Positions 18,817 to 25,933 of a stretch of 64,000 nt of DNA are shown here, piece after piece. Numbering within the stretch: position 1 is the stretch's first letter; each line of letters starts with the position of its first letter. The notes beneath the pieces are model-generated. The model had not been told where the DNA came from, searched no databases, and saw only the letters and a list, made by a program, of their open reading frames with translations. This DNA comes from Rhizobium sp. CCGE531 (lineage in GTDB: Bacteria > Pseudomonadota > Alphaproteobacteria > Rhizobiales > Rhizobiaceae): contig NZ_CP032684.1 of the NCBI RefSeq assembly GCF_003627795.1, positions 1,403,001 to 1,467,000 of the forward strand. The letters are read 5' to 3'. The translations under genes were made by a program, and so were the position numbers.

Positions 18817-19161
18817 CTGAACCTGATCACGTTGTGGATCATGCAGGACGTGTTGCGTTCCGGCAATGTGCAACGACAGTTAGGTCTCGTCATGACTTGC
18901 GCGTTCCCTGGCTATGCAGGGATTGTAACTTCATTAGCCGGAAAATGAGCGTGATAATTTTGTCACGCCCGCACTCTTCTGCATTATGAAAATTAGTTCG
19001 TAATCCTTATTAACTTGCCGAGGCCGCGTCGCAGGTCCAGCTTGGCGACGAAGCTTCTTTGCTTCGCCCTGTATGAGGGGAACAGCCAGTCAGGCTATGG
19101 AGGGGCACGCTGTTGTCCGCCGGGAGACTCCATCCCTGATGGATAGTCGAATGGAGACACC
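18817..19161 (+). promoter_or_regulatory. 345-bp merR-porin gap with long porin leader
   Basis: No gene is apparent. An inverted repeat GCGTGA (18949-18954) and TCACGC (18963-18968) around TAATTTTG may end the merR-type transcript or act as an operator, and a CGAAGC/GCTTCG hairpin lies near 19050-19068. The porin start has GGAGACACC upstream. Long structured leaders are common for porin genes; no specific regulator site could be named. Confidence 0.4.
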
Positions 19162-20268
19162 ATGAACATCAAGAGCCTTCTTCTTGGCTCCGCCGCTGCC
19201 ATCGCTGCAGCGAGCGCCGCCCATGCCGCTGACGCTATTGTCGCCGCCGAACCCGAACCGCTTGAATATGTCCGTATCTGCGATGCGTACGGAACAGGCT
19301 ATTTCTATATTCCCGGTACCGAAACCTGCCTGAAGATTGGCGGAAAGGTTCGTACGGAAGGCGAGTGGTATGATGCTTATAATCCGCGCAGCAGGGTCGG
19401 AACGCTCTGGCACGAGCGCGTGGAACTCAATGTCGATACGGCGACCGACACCGAATATGGTCCGCTGAAGACCAACACCATCTTCCGCTGGGAGTGGAAC
19501 GATGGTGGTGCGACCTCTTCCAAGCTCCTGTTTGCCAATATCAGCCTCGCTGGCTTCACGGTTGGCAAGCTCGACTCGCAGTTCAACCTCTATGCCGGTT
19601 ATGCCGGCGATGTCATCAACGACGACGCGATCTATGACGGTCCGTACGAACTCAACCAGCTGACCTACAACTACGACGCGGGCAACGGCTTCACGGCTGT
19701 GATCTCGCTCGAAGACAGCTACTCCACCTCCGATGGCGAGGCATCTTACGGCGCCGGATGGTGGACGGACGACAAGTCCAATCATTACGCCCCCGACGTC
19801 GTCGCCGGTGCTGGTTACAAGGCCGGCAACTGGGGCTTCAAGATCGTCGGCGGCTACGATTCGATCGTCGAAGAGGGTGCGATCAAGGCTCGCATCGACG
19901 CCAAGTTTGGCGGCGTGGAAGCCTTCCTGATGGGCGGCTGGAACACCGATGGCGATAAGCTCAACAAATATGCCGGCACCAACCAGGACGTTTCCGCCTG
20001 CACGACCTCGAGCGGTGCTGTCAACGCTGCCAAGTGCGGCTGGGGGGACTGGGCTGTTTGGGGCGGCGTCGGCGTGCCGATCAATGACAAGCTGAAGTGG
20101 AACCTGCAGCTTGCCTACACCGAGTCCAAGATCTTCGAAGCGACCACCAATCTCAAGATCCACCCGGTCAAGGATTTCCTGGTCGAACCTGAATTGACCT
20201 ACATGCACTATGATTTCATCAAGGACGACACGCTTGCCGGCATTCTCCGCTTCGAGCGGAATTTCTGA
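19162..20268 (+). CDS. Outer-membrane porin (RopA/Omp2b type)
   Basis: This 368-residue protein forms a trimeric general diffusion channel in the outer membrane. It has a Sec signal peptide with AHA-AD cleavage (residues 1-22), the alphaproteobacterial porin start LEYVRICDAYGTGYFYIPGTETCLKIGGKVR with its two cysteines, alternating beta-strand patterns through the body and a terminal aromatic residue (RFERNF) needed for BAM recognition. Further cysteines around residues 275-293 could form a loop disulfide. A strong terminator follows. Symbol not given because rhizobia carry several ropA-like paralogues. Confidence 0.93.
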   Translation: MNIKSLLLGSAAAIAAASAAHAADAIVAAEPEPLEYVRICDAYGTGYFYIPGTETCLKIGGKVRTEGEWYDAYNPRSRVGTLWHERVELNVDTATDTEYGPLKTNTIFRWEWNDGGATSSKLLFANISLAGFTVGKLDSQFNLYAGYAGDVINDDAIYDGPYELNQLTYNYDAGNGFTAVISLEDSYSTSDGEASYGAGWWTDDKSNHYAPDVVAGAGYKAGNWGFKIVGGYDSIVEEGAIKARIDAKFGGVEAFLMGGWNTDGDKLNKYAGTNQDVSACTTSSGAVNAAKCGWGDWAVWGGVGVPINDKLKWNLQLAYTESKIFEATTNLKIHPVKDFLVEPELTYMHYDFIKDDTLAGILRFERNF

Positions 20269-20317
20269 TCCGAGATGAAATGTGATCTCCATCGCCCGCG
20301 TGTGTATGCACGGGCTG

Positions 20318-20360
20318 AATGAAGAAGGCCCTGTTGTTCGACAGGACCTTCTTCATTTTT
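20318..20360 (+). terminator. Strong terminator after porin gene
   Basis: AATGAAGAAGGCCCTGT (20318-20334) pairs with ACAGGACCTTCTTCATT (20341-20357) with one mismatch, ending in TTTTT. Confidence 0.9.
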
Positions 20361-20524
20361 CGGCTTTATCCTATTGAGTTGTTAAGCAAAATACCATCTT
20401 CGCGAGTGCTTTCAGGCGTTTCCGCCGGTCCTCTGGCGCTATTTGCACGACTCTTGCTTGCTAAAGCTTACCGTTGGCTGTATTCCGCTCCCTTGGGACT
20501 ATATCTTAAATTGCCGGAGGGAAT

Positions 20525-20851
20525 ATGCGTATACGTGCCACCGTGGCCGCGAGCCTCGTCGCCATTACCACCATTCTGTCGAGCTGCCAGACGCCGCAGG
20601 AATCTGCGATGAGTGCCGAAATGACCTGTCAATCGCAGGGGCTCCGTCCCGGCACGCAGCGCTACAATCGCTGCGTCGGCACGACCTATCAGGCCAACCG
20701 CGTCCAGGCGCAGCAGGCTGAAAATCAGGCTGCCGGACTTGCCGCTGCCGGGATCATCGGCGGCGTTCTCGTCGGCGCTGCCGTCAGCGACAATCATCAT
20801 CGCGGCTACTATGGCCGGCCTTATTATCGCCGCTGCTATCGCTGCTGGTAA
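20525..20851 (+). CDS. Small putative lipoprotein with glycine-zipper-like segment
   Basis: The 108-residue protein has a signal sequence ending in LSSC (lipid Cys21). The mature part includes ESAMSAEMTCQSQGLRPGTQRYNRCVG, a motif seen in many small rhizobial exported proteins, then a Gly/Ala-rich hydrophobic stretch AGLAAAGIIGGVLVGAAVSD (about residues 73-92) like a glycine zipper, and a Tyr/Arg/His-rich end (RGYYGRPYYRRCYRCW). The function is unknown; an envelope location is likely. Ribosome site GGAGGG is well placed. Confidence 0.8.
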   Translation: MRIRATVAASLVAITTILSSCQTPQESAMSAEMTCQSQGLRPGTQRYNRCVGTTYQANRVQAQQAENQAAGLAAAGIIGGVLVGAAVSDNHHRGYYGRPYYRRCYRCW

Positions 20852-20939
20852 GCTTGGCCGTCGCCAGCTATTCGAATGCGTCCTCCGTCGGCTCACACCG
20901 GCGGAGTTTTCGTTTCATGAGCAACCTATGCAATTCCAG

Positions 20940-21027
20940 GAAAAGTGCACAGCGGTTTTCCGTCCGGAATTGCGTAAAGCAAAGAGTTAGAACGGTTCAA
21001 CGATTCCATGAAACGCTGAACCGTTCG
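20940..21027. repeat. RIME-like palindromic intergenic repeat, copy 2
   Basis: The block order repeats copy 1 at 13358-13450: CAGCGGTTTTCCGTCCGGAA, then a palindrome with arms GAACGGTTCA and TGAACCGTTC around GATTCCATGAAACG. It sits directly at the 3' end of the minus-strand lipoprotein gene. Confidence 0.75.
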
Positions 21028-21030
21028 CCG

Positions 21031-21288
21031 TCAGAGTGGCGGGCTCGTCACCTGGCGGTTGACGAGCTTCAGGCTCCGGTCGGGTTGGATGATGTAGGTT
21101 TCCACGACATCCTCGCCCCACTGGTTGGTGAAATGATGCTGGAATTGCGAGCCGGGAGGCGATTGTGTCAGCTTCATGTGTGGTTGGCCGCCATAGGTGA
21201 TGCTGCCTGGAATGGGCTGCAGCGGTTCGGCCGTGTTGCATGCGGCAAGCAACGGTGCGCACAGCATCAGCATTATAACGGGTTTCAT
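21031..21288 (-). CDS. Small putative lipoprotein
   Basis: The 85-residue product has a short signal with LLAAC (lipid Cys17) and a mature part with GGQPHMKLTQSPPGSQFQHHFTNQWGEDVVETYIIQPDRSLKLVNRQ. No family is recognised. The ATG at 21288 has AAGGTT upstream and gives the proper signal peptide; the open frame extends to 21336 but would bury the signal. It is flanked on its 3' side by a RIME-like repeat. Confidence 0.7.
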   Translation of the reverse strand: MKPVIMLMLCAPLLAACNTAEPLQPIPGSITYGGQPHMKLTQSPPGSQFQHHFTNQWGEDVVETYIIQPDRSLKLVNRQVTSPPL

Positions 21289-21463
21289 GGCTTTAACCTT
21301 CCGCTCGCTTTGTATCCCCTGAAATCCGTCGCGCAATAAAGACGGAGGGGCATCTATGAGTGTGGCTCCAAATCACTATATACACATAATCACGGCATGC
21401 TCGGCAGCAAGGTTTTCACGCAGAAGTGCACGCCGCCGTCGCCGGATTTCGAAGGAGTCGCAT

Positions 21464-21874
21464 ATGTTTACGATTGCCAGGTCGATAACCGCCGCGGGCT
21501 TTGGTCTTTTGCTGGCGGCCGGTGTCGCCATGCCTGCCGGCGCCATCACCATGCCGGCCCTATCCGTGCCCGCACCCGCACAATCGGACATTATCCAGGT
21601 GCATGATCACGGGCATGGCCACGGCCATTGGCATCACCACAACCGTTGGGGCAGCGGCCATAGGCTGCATGGTAACGATAGTTATTATGACGACAATTCG
21701 GACAGCGGCGTGCTCTTCAAATCCTTCGTGACGGGCACACTCTTCAGTGGGCAGCGCGCTCAAGGCTATTACGACGATGGTCATGCCCGCGCCTGCGCCA
21801 GCCGTTATCGCTCCTACCGCGCTTCGGACAATACCGATCAGCCGAGCTATGGGCCGAGGCGGGCGTGCCGCTAA
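21464..21874 (+). CDS. BA14K family exported protein, histidine-rich
   Basis: The 136-residue protein has a signal peptide cleaved near AGA-IT, a histidine-rich stretch (HDHGHGHGHWHHHNRW, about residues 47-62) and a C-terminal BA14K domain (ACASRYRSYRASDNTDQPSYGPRRACR). BA14K is the Brucella 14-kDa immunoreactive protein family, with lectin-like or adhesion roles proposed. The His cluster may bind metal ions, an inference. The start at 21464 has GAAGGAG 7 bases upstream. It ends 86 bp before tRNA-Pro, the last core gene before the island. Confidence 0.82.
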   Translation: MFTIARSITAAGFGLLLAAGVAMPAGAITMPALSVPAPAQSDIIQVHDHGHGHGHWHHHNRWGSGHRLHGNDSYYDDNSDSGVLFKSFVTGTLFSGQRAQGYYDDGHARACASRYRSYRASDNTDQPSYGPRRACR

Positions 21875-21960
21875 GCGGCAACTTTTTCTGAGCAAGCCGC
21901 TACTTTTCGCTTGCGTCGGGAAACTCTAAACTCTAAACGAAACAAGCCGTTTCGGCAGGT

Positions 21961-22037
<77 letters not shown>

Positions 22038-22045
22038 TTAAAATC

Positions 22046-22071
22046 AATCACTTAGCCCCAGATAAGTGATT
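22046..22071 (+). terminator. Perfect 9-bp hairpin just after tRNA-Pro
   Basis: AATCACTTA (22046-22054) pairs with TAAGTGATT (22063-22071) across an 8-base loop. It could end the tRNA transcript, or be an arm-type site of the integrated element. No long T-run follows. Confidence 0.45.
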
Positions 22072-22300
22072 TGGCTAAAAAATTTATAGCCATATTATAG
22101 CCAGCAGGCACGCCTCATGAAAAAGCTGCTTGTGAGGTTCACCATCTCTGCTGTGTTGATTGGAATGGCCCGCGGTAGCCAACGAATGGGCAACGGTGTA
22201 AACACATCGTATGGCTCTAAAGCGTGTCGCGTTTTACCGGATTCGGGATTCCCTTGACGGCTAAGTTGTGATTCCCTTCTGCGATGGAAGGAGCTGTGTC

Positions 22301-23252
22301 ATGGGCAAGCCGCATCCGATCGAATTGCGTGTGCGTGTGGTTACGTTTGTGAAGGAAGGCCACAGCCACCGTGAGGCGGCACGGCATTTCCGGGTATCGC
22401 CGCGCTTCGTCAACAACATGATCATCCTGGATCAATCCTGCGGCTCGCTTGAGCCGCCCAAGCAGGGTCACCCGCCAGGAGGCAAGTTGACGGAGCACAG
22501 CGAATGGCTTTCTGATCGCCTGGCACAGAACGGCGATCTCACGCTTGATGAACTGTGTGTTGAGCTGGGCGAGCGGGGTGTCGCGGTCCACCGCGCCACG
22601 GTCGGCCGATTTCTCAAGCAGCTTGGACTGAGCAATAAAAAAAAGCCTCAGGGCAAGCGAACAGTTGCGGCCAGATATCGCCAAGACGCGTGAGCTGTGG
22701 ATCCACCGGCGCGCACGCTTCTTCCGGAAGGCATTGTCCCGCTTAATCTTTATCGATGAGACTTCGACCAATACCAAATTGACCAAGCGTACCGGCTGGT
22801 CACTGAAAGGCCGGCGCTATTATACCTATTCGCCCTTCGGCCAATGGAAGACCCAAACCTTCATCGCCGGTCTCAGGTGTCACGGCCTGGTCGCGCCGTG
22901 GATCGTTAATGCACCGATGAACCGGCGCAGCTTCGAGATCTGGGTCGAAACGCAGCTCGCCCCGACTTTGTCGAAAGGCGATGTCGTCATTCTGGATAAT
23001 GTCGCCTTCCATAAGAGCGAACGGGCCGAACAATTGGCCAAGGCCAGGGGCGCATGGCTCTTCTTCCTGCCGACCTACTCCCCCGACCTCAACCCGATCG
23101 AGATGGCCTTTTCCAAGCTCAAAACCTTATTGCGAAAACGCGCTGCCCGCAGCTTCGATGCCATCTCCAAGGCGCTCGGCGAAATCGTCGGCCTCTTTTC
23201 CGTAACCGAATGCCGAAACTTCTTTAAAGCCGCAGGCTATGAGGCAGATTAA
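22301..23252 (+). CDS. IS630 transposase (two frames joined by -1 frameshift)
   Basis: Frame A (22301-22693) encodes a HTH protein starting MGKPHPIELRVRVV with EGHSHREAARHFRVSPRFVNNM. Frame B (ending 23252) carries the DDE catalytic domain: IFIDETSTNTK (first Asp), VILDNVAFHKS (second Asp) and SPDLNPIEMAFSKLK (Glu). At 22637-22644 eight A residues form a slippery site; a -1 slip there changes NKKKPQGKR to NKKKSLRASEQLRPDIAKTRELW, matching full-length relatives. The fused product is about 317 residues. This is the known frameshift arrangement of such IS630 members, not decay. Confidence 0.88.
22637..22644 (+). other. A8 slippery site for transposase frameshift
   Basis: Eight consecutive A residues precede GCCTCAGG at the join of the two transposase frames. 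The zero frame stops at 22693 and the -1 frame runs on through the DDE domain. Confidence 0.8.
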
Positions 23253-23507
23253 ATGCGACACGCTTTAGATCCGATCAAAGCTTTTTCAGACTATGCTGAG
23301 GCGGATTGCACCGTGCAGTTCTGGATTGCTGACGCTCCTGCAGTTGAATTCAAATCTCTAAAGTCCGCCGTCAGCTACGCCAAAGATCATGGTGGGCGAT
23401 GGCAGGAGATCGAAATCACAGTGCACTTGCCCCGTGAGGACATCGTCTATGCAACGGAGAAAGTGCACCGATTGATCGATTCACTACAAACCCGCGGCCA
23501 GAAGTAG
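23253..23507 (+). CDS. Small hypothetical protein, start codon now supplied by IS630 end
   Basis: The 84-residue frame begins with an ATG inside the right inverted repeat of the IS (MRHALDPIKAFSDYAEADC). If the IS and one TA are removed, the ATG at 22211 reads ATG-GCT-CTA-GAT-CCG and joins the same frame, so the original start was MALDPIKAF. The body (VQFWIADAPAVEFKSLKSAVSYAKDHGGRWQEIEITVHLPREDIVYATEKVHRLI) looks like an intact small globular protein of unknown function. Whether it is still translated depends on transcription from the IS. Confidence 0.6.
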   Translation: MRHALDPIKAFSDYAEADCTVQFWIADAPAVEFKSLKSAVSYAKDHGGRWQEIEITVHLPREDIVYATEKVHRLIDSLQTRGQK

Positions 23508-23681
23508 ACTTCCAATTTTCACAGCCTTCAGGTGAATGGTGCGTGGCGCACGATAAAGCCGCCGCCCTTGCGGGCACGGCGCGATTGTGGTGGGCGCCCA
23601 GGGGTTTCCGCATGGTGACTGGACGTAGGATATAACGGTCGCCTTTGCCATAATGTCTGCAGCGTTAAGGTTCACCGGAGC

Positions 23682-24017
23682 GTGGCTTACCCACCCAATC
23701 ACCAGGAAGCGGCATTGCCCAGAGCGCTCTTAGACTGGTCGCAACAGAACCTAGCCGAATATTCAAAAATCGGTAACGCGACCATACGAAACTTTGAGGG
23801 AGGCAAATCAGCGCCTCAGCATGCCACCCTCGATGTTCTGAGGAGATGCATCGAAGCTGCCGGCGTCATTTTTATCAATGGCAGCTATTCGGGCAGCGGC
23901 GGGCCACGCGTTCGTCTTTCCGCACCAAGTGGCTCTTCGATCGATACTGATGACTCAGAGGTCGTCCAATATCGTGAGAATCTTGAAAACGACGCGCCTC
24001 CCGGCGCAGGTGGGTGA
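23682..24017 (+). CDS. XRE-like helix-turn-helix regulator, possibly truncated
   Basis: The core ALPRALLDWSQQNLAEYSKIGNATIRNFEGGKSAPQHATLDVLRRCIEAAGVIFI (about residues 11-66) is a Cro/C1-type HTH followed by the short beta tail (GSGGPRVRLS) of a small rhizobial regulator family; a relative lies at 32583-32873. The usual MTPAQL-type N-terminus is missing and the GTG start at 23682 has no clear ribosome site, so the gene is probably damaged upstream. The tail after residue 75 is likely not native. Confidence 0.5.
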   Translation: MAYPPNHQEAALPRALLDWSQQNLAEYSKIGNATIRNFEGGKSAPQHATLDVLRRCIEAAGVIFINGSYSGSGGPRVRLSAPSGSSIDTDDSEVVQYRENLENDAPPGAGG

Positions 24018-24303
24018 TTGGCGCCCGTCTGTGTGATCGGACTTGATTGTCACCGCCGATACTATGCAGACCAGCAAAGAACGCGACTGCCGTCAACTTT
24101 AGGGCGGGGTCGGGCGGCCGATTGACGTCACGCTGCTGCCACGAGATCACGTGGCCGTTCTCTAATTCCATGCGCCGCGTCTTGACCGCGCCGAAATGCG
24201 CTAATAGCTTCCAGTCGCGGCCTACCAACCCGCACACCACCACACTGAGGAGACAACAACAGGCTTTCGGCATTCGTGCCGGCGGCATTGTGTTTTCTTT
24301 AAC
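24018..24303. other. Unassigned stretch in the island
   Basis: No clear gene. On the minus strand a frame from 24288 to 23875 has protein-like codon use in its first 80 residues (GLVGRDWKLLAHFGAVKTRRMELENGHVISWQQRDVNRPPDP), but it runs antisense into the XRE-like gene and I recognise no family. It could be a phage gene fragment. Confidence 0.3.
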
Positions 24304-24871
24304 GTGGAGGTGATTTTATCCCCTGCGATATCTTTGGACACCATCTACACCGCCGACGAAGCAGCAGACCGTTTGCGGCTCACTAACCGCGGCGTTATCA
24401 AGCTCGCAAAGCAATACGGACTGTGCTCGCGACGAGGCCGCGACTATCTCTTCTCAGAGGCCGGCTTATTGGGGCTATGGGAAGTCTTGCGAGAGCCGGC
24501 GAAATCGCCCAAGCCGCCGACCGTAAAGGCGTACGTTTCTGATTTCAGGCTGTATGAGAGCCTGCAGAAACTTACGGCGAAGAAAAAGGGCCGGGGCGCA
24601 AAAGATGGGAAGCGACAAACGCCAAAAATAAGGAACTACGCGAGGAGACGAAAGCGGCGCTAGAGAAGTGGAAGGATGATGAGCCACTGGATCATTCACG
24701 TCATGAGCCAGAGTACTGGACCTTGGAGCGCAAAGAGCGTCGTCACCTCGATAGTTTGGCAAAGAAGAAGGGCTGGACGGTCGCAATGACCGCATATGGG
24801 CGGTGACCAATGAGGGGCGTGAAGAAATAAAACGGATTGATCAATGGTATTATGGGAAGTCGGGCGATTAG
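24304..24871 (+). pseudogene. HTH-domain phage-type protein, broken by two frameshifts
   Basis: The first part (24304 to about 24590) has an excisionase/MerR-like HTH: IYTADEAADRLRLTNRGVIKLAKQYGLCSRRGRDYLFSEAGLLGLWEVLREP. At about 24590 a missing base (AAGGGCCGGGG) drops the reading into a short basic tail, while the next frame continues with protein-like text: GPGRKRWEATNAKNKELREETKAALEKWKDDEP through LDSLAKKKGWTVA. At about 24783 a second shift restores RNDRIWAVTNEGREEIKRIDQWYYGKSGD, stopping at 24869-24871. Together they make one protein of about 188 residues, probably a DNA-binding control protein of the element. Confidence 0.6.
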
Positions 24872-24958
24872 CGTTGAGCTTCCAGGCGTAACGCGAAAAT
24901 CACAATTGACCCCTCTCGCATCGCGTGCATAAATCGCGACAGGTATTGAGGGGAAATC

Positions 24959-25113
24959 ATGAAAATCAAAATGGTCGCCGCGGCCGTGGTCGCATGCATG
25001 GCTGTTCAACGACGCCAGAGCAATTGGAATCATCAAAGTCCACCGCGACGCAAACGCGTAGTTTTCCCGACAATTATCAGGCGAGTGCCTGCTATCCACC
25101 CACTATTCTTTGA
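24959..25113 (+). pseudogene. Small lipoprotein remnant with frameshift
   Basis: ATGAAAATCAAAATGG follows GAGGGGAAATC, and the first frame gives the signal MKIKMVAAAVVACMA. Near 25001 the frame must change to continue with GCSTTPEQLESSKSTATQTRSFPDNYQAS, which supplies the expected lipobox Cys and a typical small lipoprotein body. The second frame stops at 25111-25113; the first frame runs on to 25252 with no likeness to a protein. A one-base change in an old phage or chromosomal lipoprotein gene is the simplest reading. Confidence 0.5.
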
Positions 25114-25282
25114 TTTCTTCAACGGCGAGCGTAGCGCACGCGCCGAAGCACCTGGCGAGAGCAACGATCTGGCTGCCATCCGAGACCGGCTGTCAAAACA
25201 TGGTCAACTAACCGCAAGGTTGTATGGCGTGCTTGTAGCGAGCATTCTTTAATGTTATCCCGCCTTACGCAAGGGAGCTAAC

Positions 25283-25891
25283 ATGATAATGAATCTGAGA
25301 GAGCCGAAACCGTGGACGGCCGCCGACGGTTTGTTTAACCATGCAGTCAACTATGCCTGCGGAGTCAAACCAATCAATGGTTGGGTCAACCTAGACATAT
25401 TCGACGCATCGTTCACGTCTTCGCTGGAAAAGGGTGCGTCTCTGGAACACCTTGACTCCGTCTTCAATGTTGACTTGCTTGGACAACATCCCTTTAGCGA
25501 CAACTCGTTCAACTTGGCGTACTGCGAGGATTTCGTGGAGCACCTTGATCAACGTGAGGCAATTTTGTTCTTCACGGAGGTTTTAAGGACGCTACGACCA
25601 GGCGGAGTATTCCGCTTGGCAACCCCTAGCCTCGACGGCGTTATGAACCAACATTTTCGATACCCGACCCGAGAAATTGCCTACCATCAGGCCGACAATG
25701 CGTTTACTAGATGGGGTCATAAGCATTTCTTCACCCACGAATCTTTGAAAGTCATGATTACTTCGATAGGATTTACAGATTATAGGGAGTGCAGGTTCGG
25801 GGTTAGCGACAGTGTGGGTCTTCGTGGACGCGAAACCAGACATGCGCAAATAGGTCTTAATCTTTACGCAGAGATGCGGAAACCGCTATGA
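25283..25891 (+). CDS. Class I SAM-dependent methyltransferase
   Basis: The 202-residue protein has methyltransferase features: the motif-I region is modified (VNYACGVKPINGWVNLDIFDASF), followed by HPFSDNSFNLAYCEDFVEHLDQREAILFFTEVLRTLRPGGVFRLATPSLD (about residues 72-121), the usual acidic and PGG motifs of type-11 methyltransferases. The start follows CAAGGGAGCTAAC. It is the only apparently intact cargo gene in the decayed island and converges on the tail-spike remnant with 42 bp between. Targets could be glycan or small molecule; the sequence does not say. Confidence 0.75.
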   Translation: MIMNLREPKPWTAADGLFNHAVNYACGVKPINGWVNLDIFDASFTSSLEKGASLEHLDSVFNVDLLGQHPFSDNSFNLAYCEDFVEHLDQREAILFFTEVLRTLRPGGVFRLATPSLDGVMNQHFRYPTREIAYHQADNAFTRWGHKHFFTHESLKVMITSIGFTDYRECRFGVSDSVGLRGRETRHAQIGLNLYAEMRKPL

Positions 25892-25933
25892 GGGGATGCC
25901 GGTTAGAACACCGGGACATACCCACCAGCCACC

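Larger units (their letters stand above)
22218..23267 (+). mobile_element. IS630 family insertion sequence
   Basis: The element is bounded by TA dinucleotides at 22218-22219 and 23266-23267, the TA duplication typical of IS630/Tc1-type insertion. The terminal inverted repeats read TAAAGCGTGTCGCGTTT (left) and, on the other strand, TAAAGCGTGTCGCATTT (right). The two transposase frames are both intact. It lies inside a small gene, right after its third codon. Confidence 0.93.
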
